The notes: a model not told the origin generated them from the letters alone. DNA of 64,000 bases from Brachynemurus nebulosus (GCA_035578155.1 JAPWDM010000005.1:55104954-55168953), one strand, 5' to 3'. Shown: positions 1 through 10,704, counted from the first letter of the stretch. Numbers and translations are program-made.

Positions 1-360
1 ATTTGTTCTTCTTCGTTCTTCTCTGTTCTTAGTATTTAGTAATACTCTTACAAATAAAGGTCCCGAGGCCGGACCTCTCGATTTTGATCCGATAATCTAA
101 ACCTCTCGTCAGTTGGTTTTAATTTATTTCCGAACAATTGTGAAATATTATACATTTTATAGGAGCTCATCTTCACTTTTTCAGCTATTTTTAACAAACT
201 AAATAAAAGCACCAAAAATTTTACTTTATATACTTACAATAGTCAAAGCCGAATATTAGCGACAAAAAGCGAAAACAATCAAAGTAAAGCTAGTGACCTT
301 AAAAAAGTAGCCGAAGCATGGCAGCTGAAAACAAGGCCGACCCCCTTTTCTTACCTATAT
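1..360. other. No gene recognised
   Basis: AT-rich sequence with no long open frame and no recognisable protein similarity. A T/C-rich start and an AATAAA-like hexamer near position 53 could be the end of an LTR or of a transcript, but nothing confirms this. Confidence 0.4.
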
Positions 361-516
361 GAAACTTGGAATTTACAGAGCTCAAAGATGGCTGCGCCAT
401 CTGTTGACAATTTCTCAAACTTATGCACAGGGATCGCTAGTATCCAGACTAGCAGCGGTAGCTAGTAGTAAAAACTTGGAATTTACAGGGCTCTAAAGTG
501 GCTGCGCTATCTATTA
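361..516 (+). repeat. Direct repeat pair (about 46 bp, 110 bp apart)
   Basis: The motif AACTTGGAATTTACAG followed by a GCTC block and GGCTGCGCCATCT occurs at about 362-406 and, slightly diverged, at about 472-516. The two copies share roughly 40 of 46 bases. The origin is unknown. Confidence 0.6.
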
Positions 517-534
517 GGGAAATTTTCAGTTCTT

Positions 535-690
535 AGGTTCGGTTAGGGTAGAAAAAATTTTGTTAGGTTCGGTTAGGTTAGGTTAGGTTTGGTCAAATTA
601 AGTTCCGTTGGGTTCCGTTAGGTTAGATGAAGTTCCGTTGGGTTCCGTTAGGTTAGATCAAGTTGCGTTAGGTTCAGTTAGGTTAGAAAA
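535..690 (+). repeat. TTAGG-type pentamer-rich block
   Basis: Runs of GGTTA/TTAGG alternate with GTTCCGTTGGGTTCCGTTAGG units. The pentamer is the common arthropod telomere unit, but the array is short, degenerate and embedded among TEs, so it is an interstitial block rather than a chromosome end. The complementary AACCT array lies near 4.55-4.68 kb in the opposite orientation. Confidence 0.7.
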
Positions 691-810
691 AATTTTCGTT
701 CACATTACTCCACCCACCGTCGGAGGTTTCTAGAACCGTCCGGTAGCGCTACCTCCATCCGAGGTCGCCCACAAAATCGAATAGAGGGATGGAGGTTTTC
801 TTTCTATCCA
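686..810 (+). repeat. Left copy of an inverted repeat (partner near 4.44-4.56 kb)
   Basis: The block beginning AAAAAATTTTCGTTCACATT and continuing through GGAGG..TTCTAGAACCG and GAGGGATGGAGGTTTTC is matched, as reverse complement and with an estimated 80% identity, by about 4440-4560. Both copies are joined on the outer side to TTAGG-type arrays. They could be terminal inverted repeats of a 4-kb element or two independent repeat copies. Confidence 0.55.
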
Positions 811-1242
811 AAAACTACTACTGGTATTCGCTTTATTTTCAAAATACGTACGTATTCAAATTATGTCCAGCAATAATTATAGTCGCATTTGCTCAAAAAT
901 TGGCATTATATTATATCCTTTGAATTTCACCCGTCTCACCCTATTACCTGCTTCAAGAAAAATGCCTATAAACCGGCTTTACTTTTTGTCTAGTAATATA
1001 ATATAATAGTGTTCATTGACCTGTAGTATACGGCTAATTTTAATATAAACTCTAATTTATTGAACTGAAAATCATTCATTCACATAAATTTATGTATCAG
1101 ATAAGCTCGTAATATACCTATCTCTCACAAGATCTACTATCTAATATATTGAAAAAGGATAATAGAAATTATAATAAATTTTATTTGTGACAAAATTTTA
1201 TTTTTGGTATGAGTCACTTTCATTTAATATAAATTTGACTTT
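811..1242. other. AT-rich, no feature recognised
   Basis: No gene, RNA or clear repeat could be supported here. Confidence 0.4.
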
Positions 1243-1756
1243 ACCTTAACGTAGTTGCTCCCTTACAGTCAGGTACAAAAGTATATCTCAGCGAAAAAAT
1301 TTTATTTTATCAAAAATTAAATAATGTATTAATTTCTTCAGTTATTTTATTTGTATACCACTTGCTTTTTTTTTAATTTCCGCGTGCTTATGTTGTAGAA
1401 ATATAAAAGCATTGTTGAAAAAGCGTTGGAAAAGCGTTGTAAAATGATGTTTTTAAATTATATTTAAAAAACTCTGCGGTCAATAATTTTTATTTTTTAT
1501 TAAATATGGTTTGTAACTGTGTATTTTATAATATATTAAATTTTTATCAAATTCCTTTGACACATTTTCATTTTAATAAAAAAATAGATTTTTCTCGTAA
1601 GAACCCATGTTAAAATTACAAAACTTTGAAATCCTCAAAATTGGGTCGGTCAATTTTTTTTCGGAATAGGGTCGTATTATTGGTATTGATTTAAATAAAT
1701 AGAGAAGTTTCGTTAAAATCTTTTAAAAAATCTTTCTAATCACCAACCACCTTAAG
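1243..1756 (+). repeat. Diverged direct repeat, copy 1 (partner 2394-2932)
   Basis: It starts ACCTTAACGTAGTTGCTC and ends just after GTCAATTTTTTTTCGG and CGTATTATTGGTATTGA. The same landmarks recur in the same order in a second copy 1.15 kb downstream. There is no coding potential. The two copies differ by many small indels, so the duplication is old. Confidence 0.75.
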
Positions 1757-1768
1757 TAATGTATAGGG

Positions 1769-1906
1769 TAAAAGCCCTTATACTCGGACGCGTTCAGTAC
1801 TCCAACAGTTTTGATATTTTATCTATTAATGAAGTTATTTCTGAAAAAAACCGATAAATATTAAAACTGTTCGAATATTGAACGCGTTCCAGTATAGTGG
1901 CTTTTA
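1769..1906. mobile_element. Palindromic MITE-like element (138 bp)
   Basis: The left arm from TAAAAGCCCTTATACTCGGA is matched by a right-arm reverse complement starting TAAAAGCCACTATACTGGAA. Both arms contain ACGCGTTCARTA and AACAGTTTTRATATT. The arms are about 50 nt with roughly 85% pairing around a 35-nt centre. No transposase is present. It lies immediately after direct-repeat copy 1. Confidence 0.65.
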
Positions 1907-2393
1907 CGTTATTTAAATAACAAATTTTCAAACAAAAATCTTTTACTTAAACTTTCGAGAAAAAAAAATACTAAAAACACGCTTTTTTAGCTCTGTAGAC
2001 TAGAATATTCCCTTAATTAAGCAATTGCTGTATTTAAATTACCTTACTGAAAATACTCATTAACTAGTCAGTTAAAGCACTTTACATTTTATCTACATAA
2101 ATTAAATAAATTGCTTTAAACCGCTTACATATTTTAAGCAAAATAGCCTACAGTATACGGTATAGAAGGTTTACGTTGATATTGCAGGTAAAGTGTGTTC
2201 AGAAAATTAGTTAATATAAAATAATAGCACCAAGTAGATACAATATAATTTCTATTTTTAAAATTATAAAAATTATTTTTCAAAAATGTGCCTAACTCTT
2301 TAAAAAAGAAAACGAATTAATCAGTATCAACAGGCTGACATTTCCCTTTTTTATCTTAAAGTACGATTTCAACAATTTATAACTTTTAGAATT
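1907..2393. other. AT-rich, no feature recognised
   Basis: Noncoding, AT-rich. No repeat partner was seen in the window. Confidence 0.35.
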
Positions 2394-2932
2394 GCCTTAA
2401 CGTAGTTGCTCTGAGATAGTCAGCACAAAAGTATATCTTAAAAAAAAATTTTTCTTTTATAAAAAATTAAATAATGTATTTATATTTTTCAGTGCTAATT
2501 ATATTTGTATACCACTTGTTTTTTTTAATTGCCGTGCGCTTATGTTATAACAATGTAAAAACGTTGTAAAATGATGATTATAATTATATTTAAAAAAGGC
2601 GGAGTGAATAATTTCTATTTTTTATTAAATATGGTTTGTAACTGTATTTTATAACATATTATTTTTATCAAATTATAACATTATATTTTTATTTTTATCG
2701 AATTGCTTTGACACGTTTTCAATTTATTCAAAAAAAAAAAAAAAAAAATAGAGTTTTCCCATAAAAACCCGTGTTAATATTACAAAACATTGGAATCGTT
2801 TTTCTCAAAATTGGGGTGGTCAATTTTTTTTCGGTAAGAGCTCGTATTATTGGTATTGAATTAAATAAATATCTAGAGAAGTGTCGTTCAAATCCTTTAA
2901 AAAAATCGTTTTATCGACCAACTACCTTAAAA
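2394..2932 (+). repeat. Diverged direct repeat, copy 2 (partner 1243-1756)
   Basis: It carries the same ordered landmarks as copy 1, from GCCTTAACGTAGTTGCTC to the CCAACTACCTTAA end. It differs by a poly-A run near 2731 and a small internal duplication of the ATATTATTTTTATC type. Confidence 0.75.
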
Positions 2933-3220
2933 GAGAAGAGGAGACATTGAAATCCGGTAGTAAATTGCTGTTTTGTTACATTGTATGCTAATTTACTCTT
3001 AATTCGTATCGACAATTGGTTTCAGACTAGCAGAACTTAAGTAAACAAGAAATTGGTTTTTTTGTGTTACTTTAGTGCTTATATTTCATTGCTGAAACGC
3101 CTTGTATAATGGTTTAAATATATAATTTTGAAATTGTGAACACCTGGGATTTAATTAATTTAAAAAAAGCAAAACAATTTAAATAAAATCTAATGAAATT
3201 GTATTGTGTAAGTATATATA

Positions 3221-3398
3221 CAGGTGTCCCAATACACCAGCTCATGCCTGACCAGAATATCAAAATATCGTTGCTTTTCAAGATATTGGCACTTTTATAG
3301 ATTTCAGGAAAATCGCCAATTTTGATCAGATTTTCGAGTACCACAATTACAAGATTTGATTTTCTGAAATTCTAATTTTTATCACGCAACCCTGAAGA
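3221..3398 (+). repeat. Dispersed repeat, GTGTCCCA family (inverted copy near 21.8 kb)
   Basis: It begins CAGGTGTCCCA and contains CCAGCTCATGCCT, TTTTGATCAGATTTTCGAGT and AATTCTAATTTTTATCAC. The same blocks occur as reverse complement at 21800-21935. One edge starting GGTGTCCCA suggests a TE terminus, but no transposase is attached. Confidence 0.6.
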
Positions 3399-3840
3399 AT
3401 CCTGTGGTACATCAGAATCCAAAATAAAAGGGGAAATAATTATTTGAGCAGTTTTTTAAAGATTTGGTCAATTACCTCGGTCAGTTAAAAATTCAAACGG
3501 TATAAAGTATTATATTTTTTGACCAGTATTGAATCAACTTTAGCAGTAGAACGTGGTCAGTAATATAAATGAAGTTGGTCAATTATTTTATCTTACAATG
3601 GTAAGTAGTAATTATTAATTAGTAATTTATGTGTAAATAAAATAACTAAATTGTTAGTAAAATATCTAAACGGGCAGTTAAATAAACAGTTTTTATAGTA
3701 AGAGTCTATCCAGCATATAGTAAGAGTCTATCGTTATTTTGATTAAAAATAATATACAATTTGAGCCAAAAATGAATAATATTTCGTGATAACGCAGCGT
3801 GCAAATTTAAAATAAGGTTAGTTAAGATTAAGTGAGTTTA
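3399..3840. other. AT-rich, no gene recognised
   Basis: Noncoding. A short duplicated phrase, ATAGTAAGAGTCTATC, occurs at about 3696 and 3717. Confidence 0.35.
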
Positions 3841-4068
3841 GTTAGTTTTGACAATGTACTTTTGTATAAAAACTAGGTAGTGAGGTTAGTTAAGGTTAGA
3901 TTAGTTTAGTTAATTTTGACAGTATACTTCAACTTTGATTTAAAAACTAGGTGGTGAGATTAGTTAAGGTTAGGTTACTTTAGTTAGTTTTGACAATATA
4001 CTTCTACTTTGATATAAAAACTAGGTAGTAAGGTTAGTACAGGTTACATTAGTGTAGTTAGTTTTGAC
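3841..4068 (+). repeat. Tandem repeat, about 70-bp unit, 3+ copies
   Basis: GTTAGTTTTGACA recurs at 3841, 3909, 3983 and 4057 (spacings 68, 74 and 74). Each copy is followed by TACTT..TATAAAAACTAGGTRGT and a GGTTAGTTAAGGTTA block. This is a minisatellite with TTAGG-like submotifs. Confidence 0.8.
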
Positions 4069-4069
4069 C

Positions 4070-4330
4070 AGTGTTGGTCAAAAGGTAATCAAATTATAGA
4101 TTTAAAATTACGATCACAAAAAGTAATCCATTTTTTCTGATTACAAATAATATTTTGTAATTGGTAATCATGATTACAAATTATATTTACAAAATGTGTA
4201 ATCTAAGATTTTTGATTACAATCGCATTCCGTAATCGTAATTTGTAATCGTTTCTGGATTACAAAATATGTAATCGTTCCAGTGATTTGATTACAAAATT
4301 ACGATTACTTTTGCTTAAGATATACATATA
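4070..4330. mobile_element. hAT-like MITE or motif cluster rich in GATTAC/GTAATC
   Basis: It opens with CCAGTGTTGGTCAAAAGGTAATC and closes with an inverted counterpart, GATTACTTTTGCTTAAG. Between them at least a dozen GATTAC or GTAATC words lie in both orientations. Termini of CAGTGTTGG type with subterminal short-motif clusters are usual for hAT elements, where transposase binds such motifs. No 8-bp target duplication could be confirmed. Confidence 0.5.
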
Positions 4331-4439
4331 TGAATAAAACTGAAAATTAGACTTAAAAAAATTCGATAGTGGAAAAATTAGGTTAACGAGGAAATAAAGG
4401 TAGGGCGTTAGTAGTAAGTTTTGGGGCATTTGGAAACCA

Positions 4440-4560
4440 CCATCCCTCCATCCGACTTTCTGAGTGAATTAGGAAGCAGGAGGTAGGTCGACGGGGCGGT
4501 TCTAGAAGCCTCCGGTGGTAGATGGAGTAATGTGAACGAAAATTTTTTCTAACCTAACTT
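4440..4560 (-). repeat. Right copy of the inverted repeat shared with 686-810
   Basis: The reverse complement contains TTCGTTCACATTACTCCA, GGAGGCTTCTAGAACCG and GGAGGGATGGTGGTTT in the same order as the left copy. Confidence 0.55.
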
Positions 4561-4682
4561 AACCGAAAGGCACTCAATCTAACCTAATGGAACCTAAGGA
4601 AATTTGGTCTAACCTAACCTAACCTAACCTAACCTAACCTAATCTAACCTAACCTAGCCTAACCTAACCTAACCTAACCTTT
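4545..4682 (-). repeat. AACCT (TTAGG) pentamer array
   Basis: Near-perfect AACCT repeats at 4615-4682, with more degenerate units upstream. It is the inverted counterpart of the block at 535-690 and is interstitial. Confidence 0.8.
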
Positions 4683-5119
4683 TTTCTTTTGCCGTGGGGG
4701 AAAAATATGCCGTAATACATTTGACTGGGTATTTTCGTCAAACGAGATGGACTTTTACCAACTAAAAAAACCCCACTTTCTCCCCCCCCCCCTTTATGTC
4801 GCGGAAGCGTCAACATGACATTCATCACGACATAAAGGTATAGTAGTGACAAAACGATCAATATATATCTAGCGCAAAAACACGTGTAGTCATTTCGTTT
4901 ACCTCCCTTAGTAGAAAAGGGACAGATACCACAAAATTCCCAAATAAATAAAATTAAAACTTAAAAATAAAACAAATACAAATACTAAAACTTAACCTAA
5001 TGACTAGACCTATATAAGGATATTAAAACTGGCTAAAACCTTAGTTCTAAAACTTACCATAAAATTCTTCTTGCAGCATAAAATAAAACAAGTAAAAATA
5101 AAAAGTCAAAAGTCTCAAA
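4683..5119. other. No gene; possible R1 3' flank; small hairpin
   Basis: It contains an 11-bp inverted repeat CCTTTATGTCG/CGACATAAAGG at about 4791-4840. It also contains AT-rich sequence that may be the 3'UTR of the adjacent minus-strand R1-like element. No tail or target duplication could be defined. Confidence 0.35.
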
Positions 5120-6573
5120 AGTTACACTACACTTCTCGCGTTGCCTCTTGATCAGCCCTTTCCTCTAATTCCTTCGTACTCATGATCTTTCCCATCATGT
5201 TTGTCACTACTCTCCACCCTTCCTTGCTCCCTATTATAGTCTCCATGGTGTTCTCTATAGTTAATGTATGCCCTAGCTCGTTATGTGCCTGCCATATAAT
5301 TCCATGCCATCGTTCACATGCATATAGCGTGGGTTCGGGAGTGTCTCTTTGCCCGCAATAAATGCAGCAATCATCTTCTGCTTTCCTGATTTTGTGTGTA
5401 TACACACGAAAAGACCCATGCCCTGTCAGCGCTTGTGTCACGTAATAAGTGATTCTTCTGAATCCGCATCTATACCACCGAATTACGTCTGGGATGAGTC
5501 TCTTCGTCCATTGCCCAGTCTCCCTCCAGTCTCTCCACCTCATCTATCATATTTCAAAGGTGTCATTTCTCCTTCCTTCCTTCCTTTGTTGCTTCGCCTC
5601 TTCCAAAAAATGCCGCTTGGTGTTCTAGGGCCATTAGGTCAATTGACACTACCCCGGTTATCACCTGGACAGTAATACCGATTGTGCCACCCCTGCCAAC
5701 ACATCGCGTCTATGGCTCGAGACCCCTCCCACATTCGGCATTAATCTGGCCACTGCTGCCACCGTCTTCTTCGCTTTGACGCACACTCTTCTAACATGCC
5801 CTGTGAACGTTAGCCGGTCGTCTCGTCATTCCCAGATATTTAATCGTTTTAGCCGAAGTAATCACCTCCTGCTTGATCCTGAAGTTAATGTTACTCCGAT
5901 TTCTAGGACCTTTCAGCACTATAGCCTCAGTTTTTTCAGGCGCGAGTTCCAGTCTATTTGCCTCCATCCAAACATCAATTCTTCTCATAGTTTCGTTCAC
6001 CACATACATTAGCTCCTCCTTATTCTTAGCTCTGGCAACAAGTGCTAGGTCATCCGCATAGCCAATACACTCGACCCCATCTACATAAACCATTTCCAGT
6101 ACTCCATCATAAGTGACGTTCCACAGGAACGGCCCTAGCACCAACTCCTGTGGTACTCCGGCCATAGTCTCTATTTGTTCCCCTTTGCTTATCTGCAGCG
6201 TCCTGTTTTGCAGGTAGCTTCCAACAATGTTGACCAAATAATTCGGGATGCCTTTGTTTCTTAAACTGTCTATAATCTTCCCATGCACCAACGAGTTAAA
6301 CGCATTTTTTACGTCGAGGGTAACCAGCACACACCACCATCCCTGCCCCGTCCGTTCTGTTATCTCAAGTACTTTGCGTACAGCGTGTATTGTTGATCAA
6401 CCTTTTATAAAGCTAAATTGCCTCTCAGATAGGTTTTCGCCCTTCTCCAGCTCATCCTCGATTCGACGTCTTATCAACCCCTCGTACAATTTTCCCATGG
6501 TGTTTAGTAGGCATAAGGGTCTAAAAGCTGAGTCGTCATCCAGTGGCTTATTCGGTTTTGGTATCAAAACCAG
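5120..6573 (-). pseudogene. Degenerate R1-clade non-LTR retrotransposon (RT and C-terminal part)
   Basis: Reading on the minus strand from 6573, three frames together give an R1-type reverse transcriptase. They contain an early RT block with LIPKPNK, the core LVTLDVKNAFNS, the GVPQ..LGP block (with GE replaced, reading GVPQELVLGP) and the catalytic YADDLALVA. The C-terminal part reads RWKRLIPD-type residues, LTGHGSFRVYTHK and a CCHC-like CIYCG..CERWH region. R1 elements normally encode an endonuclease and RT in one long ORF2. Here the endonuclease is missing, a TGA sits near 6400, and frames shift around 5540-5790. The 5' edge is cut sharply against the Crypton at 6574. It is a dead fragment. 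Confidence 0.85.
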
Positions 6574-7071
6574 CTTTAATTATTATTTTTTTCATTAATA
6601 AATATAGAAATATTTAGACAATTTGAAAAGTGAAAATTAATATTTTTTGAAGTGTGAGATGATACTGTATTTAAATTTTCAATATCAAAATTTTCTTTGC
6701 CATTTATACGAATGTCGATCGGCGACTGGCTTGTTACGTCATTTAGACAAATTTGTTGTGGTCTTTCTCGTGATGTTGATGGTTTATCGTAAATGGCATT
6801 AGCGATTTGCTGGCCAATTCTTTTTTTGTTGCCTATTGAATCTTCGACATAACCTTCAGCGACTGTGTTGGATTTCCATCCTCCATGCCTTTTAAGAGTC
6901 AACAAATAAGCACCAGAGTCAGCTAAAACAGTCGCAGAAGTTCTTCGAAACGTATGTCCAGTATATGATTCGGGATCTTTTAAGTTCAGAAATGTCGCTA
7001 CAGTTTTAGGCATACTGCCAAAGCTATTGATCCCAATGACTTGCTGTATACATCTACCGTCACGATAATTT

Positions 7072-8559
7072 AAAAAAAACGCCGTGAGCAGCGGGGCCCC
7101 ATCACGGTAGTCGAATTTTCCCCTTCATCTTCGGTATTGAATGTCTACAAGCGAAATGTGATTGAAAGTCTACAACCGAATTGTCATTTTGTTGGTTTCA
7201 AAACTGGTGATGAGTGTTCGGCTGATCGAGGCTTTAAAAAAAGGTTTTAAGTATTTAAGGGCTGTATCTCAGTAAATTTCAATTTTGTGCCGAAAACAGG
7301 TAGCAGAAAAAAAGCCAACACAATTCGTACGAGGACATTCCTGCCCATGTTTATCCGCTAATTGCCTTTATGTTTTAGTTTTAAAAATTAAAAAAGGACC
7401 TTAAATAGTAAACTGGAAGGCCTTTATAAAGATATTTTTTCTTTCCAAAAAAATCCAAAATTTCTATTTTATAAATACTAACAATCCAAAATTCCTAATT
7501 TATAAATAATTTTTAAATTACTTAATATGTATGTATTTCATTTGTCATAAAAGTAAGTTCACTTTTTTTTAAATTTTTTAAAATTACTATTCGCCTACTT
7601 GTATTTAGAATAAACATAATGCTTTTAAAACACATTTAACAATAGCATTCAGTTCCGATGTAAAAATGGGAGAAGTGGGGGTAAAAGTGATGTGGACTCC
7701 CTACAAGGTACTAGCTGGATACCAACTGAATACACGTACAAAATTTCAGCCCTCTAGGTTTCCTTATGGAGTCTCTAGACGTGTTAGAAAACAAGCAAAA
7801 AAATTAAGGAAATATTGGCGTAAAAATCATGGGGGTAAGGGTTAAAAGTTGAAACCTCCAAAAAACAGTGTCTGGCTATTAGCTTAACCTGTACACCAAA
7901 TTTCAGCCCTCTAGGTTCATTTGGGGAGATTTTGACCCGAACGAAACTGTTAAAAAACAAGAAAAATCATGTTTTTTTGGGTATAAAAATGGTGGGGGTA
8001 GGGGTTAAAAGTCGAGACCCCCAGAAGGCACCCCCTTGATACTAACTCAATCCGAATACAAAATTTCAGCCCTCTAGGTTTATTCGGGTGACCTGTGCGA
8101 GTGGTACAAACTTCGAAAACGTCGAAAATGCATGAAATTGTAGCTTAAAAATGAGGGGGGTGGGGGTAAAATATTAAAACCTCCAAAAAGCACAACCTAG
8201 GTACGAACTTTATCAACACACCAAATTTCAACCCTCTACGTTAATTCTGGGGGGCTGGGGGCCTGTTAGATCCAGCGAAAATCGTTTTTCCCCCCTCTAC
8301 TCCCACCATATCATCCTAGGAAGCTGAATTTTGGATATGTTGTAGATAATTGACCGAAACATTATTTAAAACCGGTTTGGAAAAGTTTTATTGCTTTTCC
8401 GCCCCCCACCACCCCCTTAAAGGTCGGGTCCGAAAAAAAATTTGCCCAAAATTTGACCCCACTTTGATAGTATTGTTGTGCATCGGAATAAGCCCCACTT
8501 ACCAAATTTCATCTCTTAACTTCCATAGGGGGGCCCTACACATATTAAAAGGTTGCGGG

Positions 8560-8634
<75 letters not shown>

Positions 8635-8763
8635 CATCTTTTTTTTTTACATAATCGTGTTCTACGGGTCCGAAAACGGATAGCGCCCCTGGTCTCGCCT
8701 CTCGCAGCTCTTATCGTATAGACTGTATAAGTCTAATTTTTCGGAGAAAATTCGACTAAAAAA
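7072..8763 (+). mobile_element. Unclassified 1.7-kb repeat, copy A (inverted copy B at 56.6 kb)
   Basis: The outer ends are an A-run followed by CGCCGTGAGCAGCGGGGCC and, at the far side, GAAAATTCGACTA followed by an A-run. It inserted into the A/T-run of the Crypton coding frame, and removing it restores a continuous RFF-to-NYRDG reading. Inside are about four diverged units of roughly 160 bp, each carrying AAATTTCAGCCCTCTAGGTT (starts near 7741, 7898, 8061 and 8223; a weaker one near 8513), G-rich GGGGGTAAAAG boxes and AACCTCCAAAA boxes. An (AT)n tract lies at 8563-8630. No transposase or RT was found. Copy B is about 98% identical over the stretches compared by eye. Confidence 0.85.
8563..8630. 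repeat. (AT)n microsatellite
   Basis: Pure AT dinucleotide tract inside the 1.7-kb repeat. The homologous tract in copy B is about twice as long. Confidence 0.95.
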
Positions 8764-8976
8764 TCTCTTAGTTGATACGTTGCTTGGGCGCAAAGTAGCA
8801 TATTTTTTGTATATATAATAAAAATTATCCGTAACTACAAACGATCTTGGTTTGTCATTTTTAGTTCCCGGAATTTTAACAAGAAGCATGTTGCCTTTGT
8901 CCTCAATATCATCGACAGTTAAGTCACACAATTCATGCCTTCTACAAGCTCCTTGTACTCCAAAAATTAAAGCTAC

Positions 8977-9060
8977 CTAAAATAAATAATTTAAAAAATT
9001 GTAAATAGGTTTTTGTATTTATGTAGACATAATTTTAGAATCTTTAGTAAATCTATTAAC
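8977..9060 (-). other. Spliceosomal intron of the Crypton gene
   Basis: On the minus strand the donor is AAG|GTTAAT and the acceptor is TTTTAG|GTAGCT. Removing these 84 nt joins FLAVK to VALIFGVQGACRRHEL, which restores the recombinase frame. Confidence 0.75.
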
Positions 9061-9417
9061 CTTTACAGCCAGGAACTTATTGTCTGGAGCCTCTTGAAGA
9101 AATAGATTTATATGTTCACAACTTAATACCCGAGCTTTCTTGCTTTTGTATCCTTTATTCTTTTGCTTTAAAAAGGCAATTAAATTTGAATAATTGTGAA
9201 TATTGAGTTTATGCTTAATATCGAACATGCTTCGAAGCATTGAATAAATTGCCCACAAAGTTGACGGCTTGTGATTTGTAGCCAGTTCATTTTGTCCTTG
9301 ATTTTTGGGGAAGTAAATTATTTACAACTTCTTTCGCCTTCTCAATTATCTCTGGTGGTGTAAGTTCATCATCTGTTTCTAAATCACTGTCTGGTATTTT
9401 CCTCGAACTTCCACTCA

Positions 9418-10035
9418 TTTTTAAACTTTTTACTTTTTTTAGTTTTTAAATTTTAGTTTTTCTATTTTATTTTAGATTTTACTGTTGCTTAATGTCACTT
9501 TTAAAATAATATTTTTGAGTGTTTGTCTTTTTTCTTTTTTTTTGAATGATATATTATTTTGTTGGTGGTTTCTATGGAAATAACTACTAAATATTTATTA
9601 AATGAAAAATTAAGAGGAGGCTTTGCGTGTTTTATTGTCAATTTGCGTGTGGAAAGTTGCTTTCCACATGCAAAAAAGTATGCGGGAAGAGTACCAGTGG
9701 GCAAATAGCTATTTTGCGTACAGAAATGTGTGCGCCAAGTTAGTACTTCTCCCGCATGAGTAATAAAAAATAATAATTGAAAGAGTACGACAAAACTTAT
9801 GTAGTAACCTACGTACACTATCTGAATTTGCATAAATATTGGTTCTTTAACAATCGCAAATAAATGAAAAATTTTGCTTACCTATGAAATATTATACCTT
9901 GATTTTCTTTATTGACATTCTTACTTTTATTTTTACATGTTATTCAGTATACTGAACCATTTTTATAATTAAAAAGATTTAAAATAGAGTTCGTTGTCAA
10001 CATGTTGGCGCTACAAAACGCACTCTATAACTGAC
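9418..10035. other. No gene; short inverted repeats
   Basis: Noncoding. It contains a palindrome GTGTGGAAAG..CTTTCCACA near 9648 and a 15-bp inverted pair ATGCGGGAAGAGTAC/GTACTTCTCCCGCAT at about 9679-9756, which could be debris of a small foldback element. Another pair, TAGAGTTCG..CGCACTCTA, lies near 9986-10027. Confidence 0.4.
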
Positions 10036-10039
10036 CACC

Positions 10040-10317
10040 ATTTATTATAAAATTAGAAATTAGAAATTCCGCTAACCCTAAGTGCCGCTCTAGGCTTAGT
10101 AAAAAATGCCGCCCCTGAAAAGCTAGGAAAAAATTTTTGGCGCCCTTTTTGCCAAATTTGCTGCTTCGAAAATCTACTGCCCTTCTTAAAAAATGTAAGT
10201 GACGAGCAAAAAAAAAAAAAAAACAAATAAACAAATTCTAAATTTTGCCGCCTTTTTTGGACCAAATTTGCCGCCCTAGGCTCCAGCCTACTTAGTCTGC
10301 TGGTAAATCCACCACTG
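10040..10317 (-). mobile_element. TE terminus ending CCACCACTG (hAT-like, uncertain)
   Basis: Read on the minus strand, it opens CAGTGGTGGATTTACCAGC and continues with GCC-rich repeated phrases (GCCGCCCTAGG, GCCGCCTTTTTT, GCCGCCCCTG). Similar CAGTGG(C/T)GGAT openings mark some DNA-transposon families. No transposase or target duplication was found. Confidence 0.35.
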
Positions 10318-10704
10318 AGGGGTAATATATCACCTAGTGTTCACTAAATTTCACGTGATTTTCTGAGACGTACCACAAACGATAAGAAAGAGATAACGAT
10401 ATGAGGTTTTGTGCGTACGAAAGTACTAGTCGTTAACTACAAAAAATATGTTTTATTTTAATTTTAAAATGGTAGCACAGCAGCGCAAGCAAAGAAAAAA
10501 AATCTCGGTACATGCGCGTAACGCTACAGGTCAAAATTCTTAGTCTGGAACAAAAAACCAAAAGTGTCTTAAAATATAGTCCAAAATCTAACGAATGTCG
10601 TAGGATTTTTTCTAAAAATTGTTTTTCTTTTTTTCTTGTTTTTTCGAAATAATTAACCAAAAATCGCTTATAAAATCTATAAAAATAAATTTATCAAAAA
10701 AATT

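Larger units (their letters stand above)
6576..9417 (-). pseudogene. Crypton-type tyrosine recombinase gene, interrupted
   Basis: The gene runs on the minus strand with its ATG at 9415-9417 (MSGSSRKIPDSDLETDD). A first exon runs to 9061 and an 84-nt GT..AG intron (9060-8977) follows. A second exon resumes as VALIFGVQGACRRHELCDL. The catalytic set of tyrosine recombinases is visible: Arg in GACRRHEL, the H-x-x-R in GHTFRRTSA, the HGGW box and the nucleophile Tyr in AEGYVEDS. Cryptons use this enzyme for site-directed integration and lack inverted repeats. Two lesions: an internal deletion/frameshift near 9295 removes perhaps 35 residues, and a 1.7-kb repeat (7072-8763) splits the reading frame inside a T-run between RFF and NYRDGRC. 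Otherwise the open frame is well preserved, so it was disabled fairly recently. Confidence 0.85.

Noticed and set aside
535..690. Telomere
   Set aside because: The TTAGG-like array is short, degenerate and followed by unrelated DNA on both sides, with an opposite array 4 kb away.
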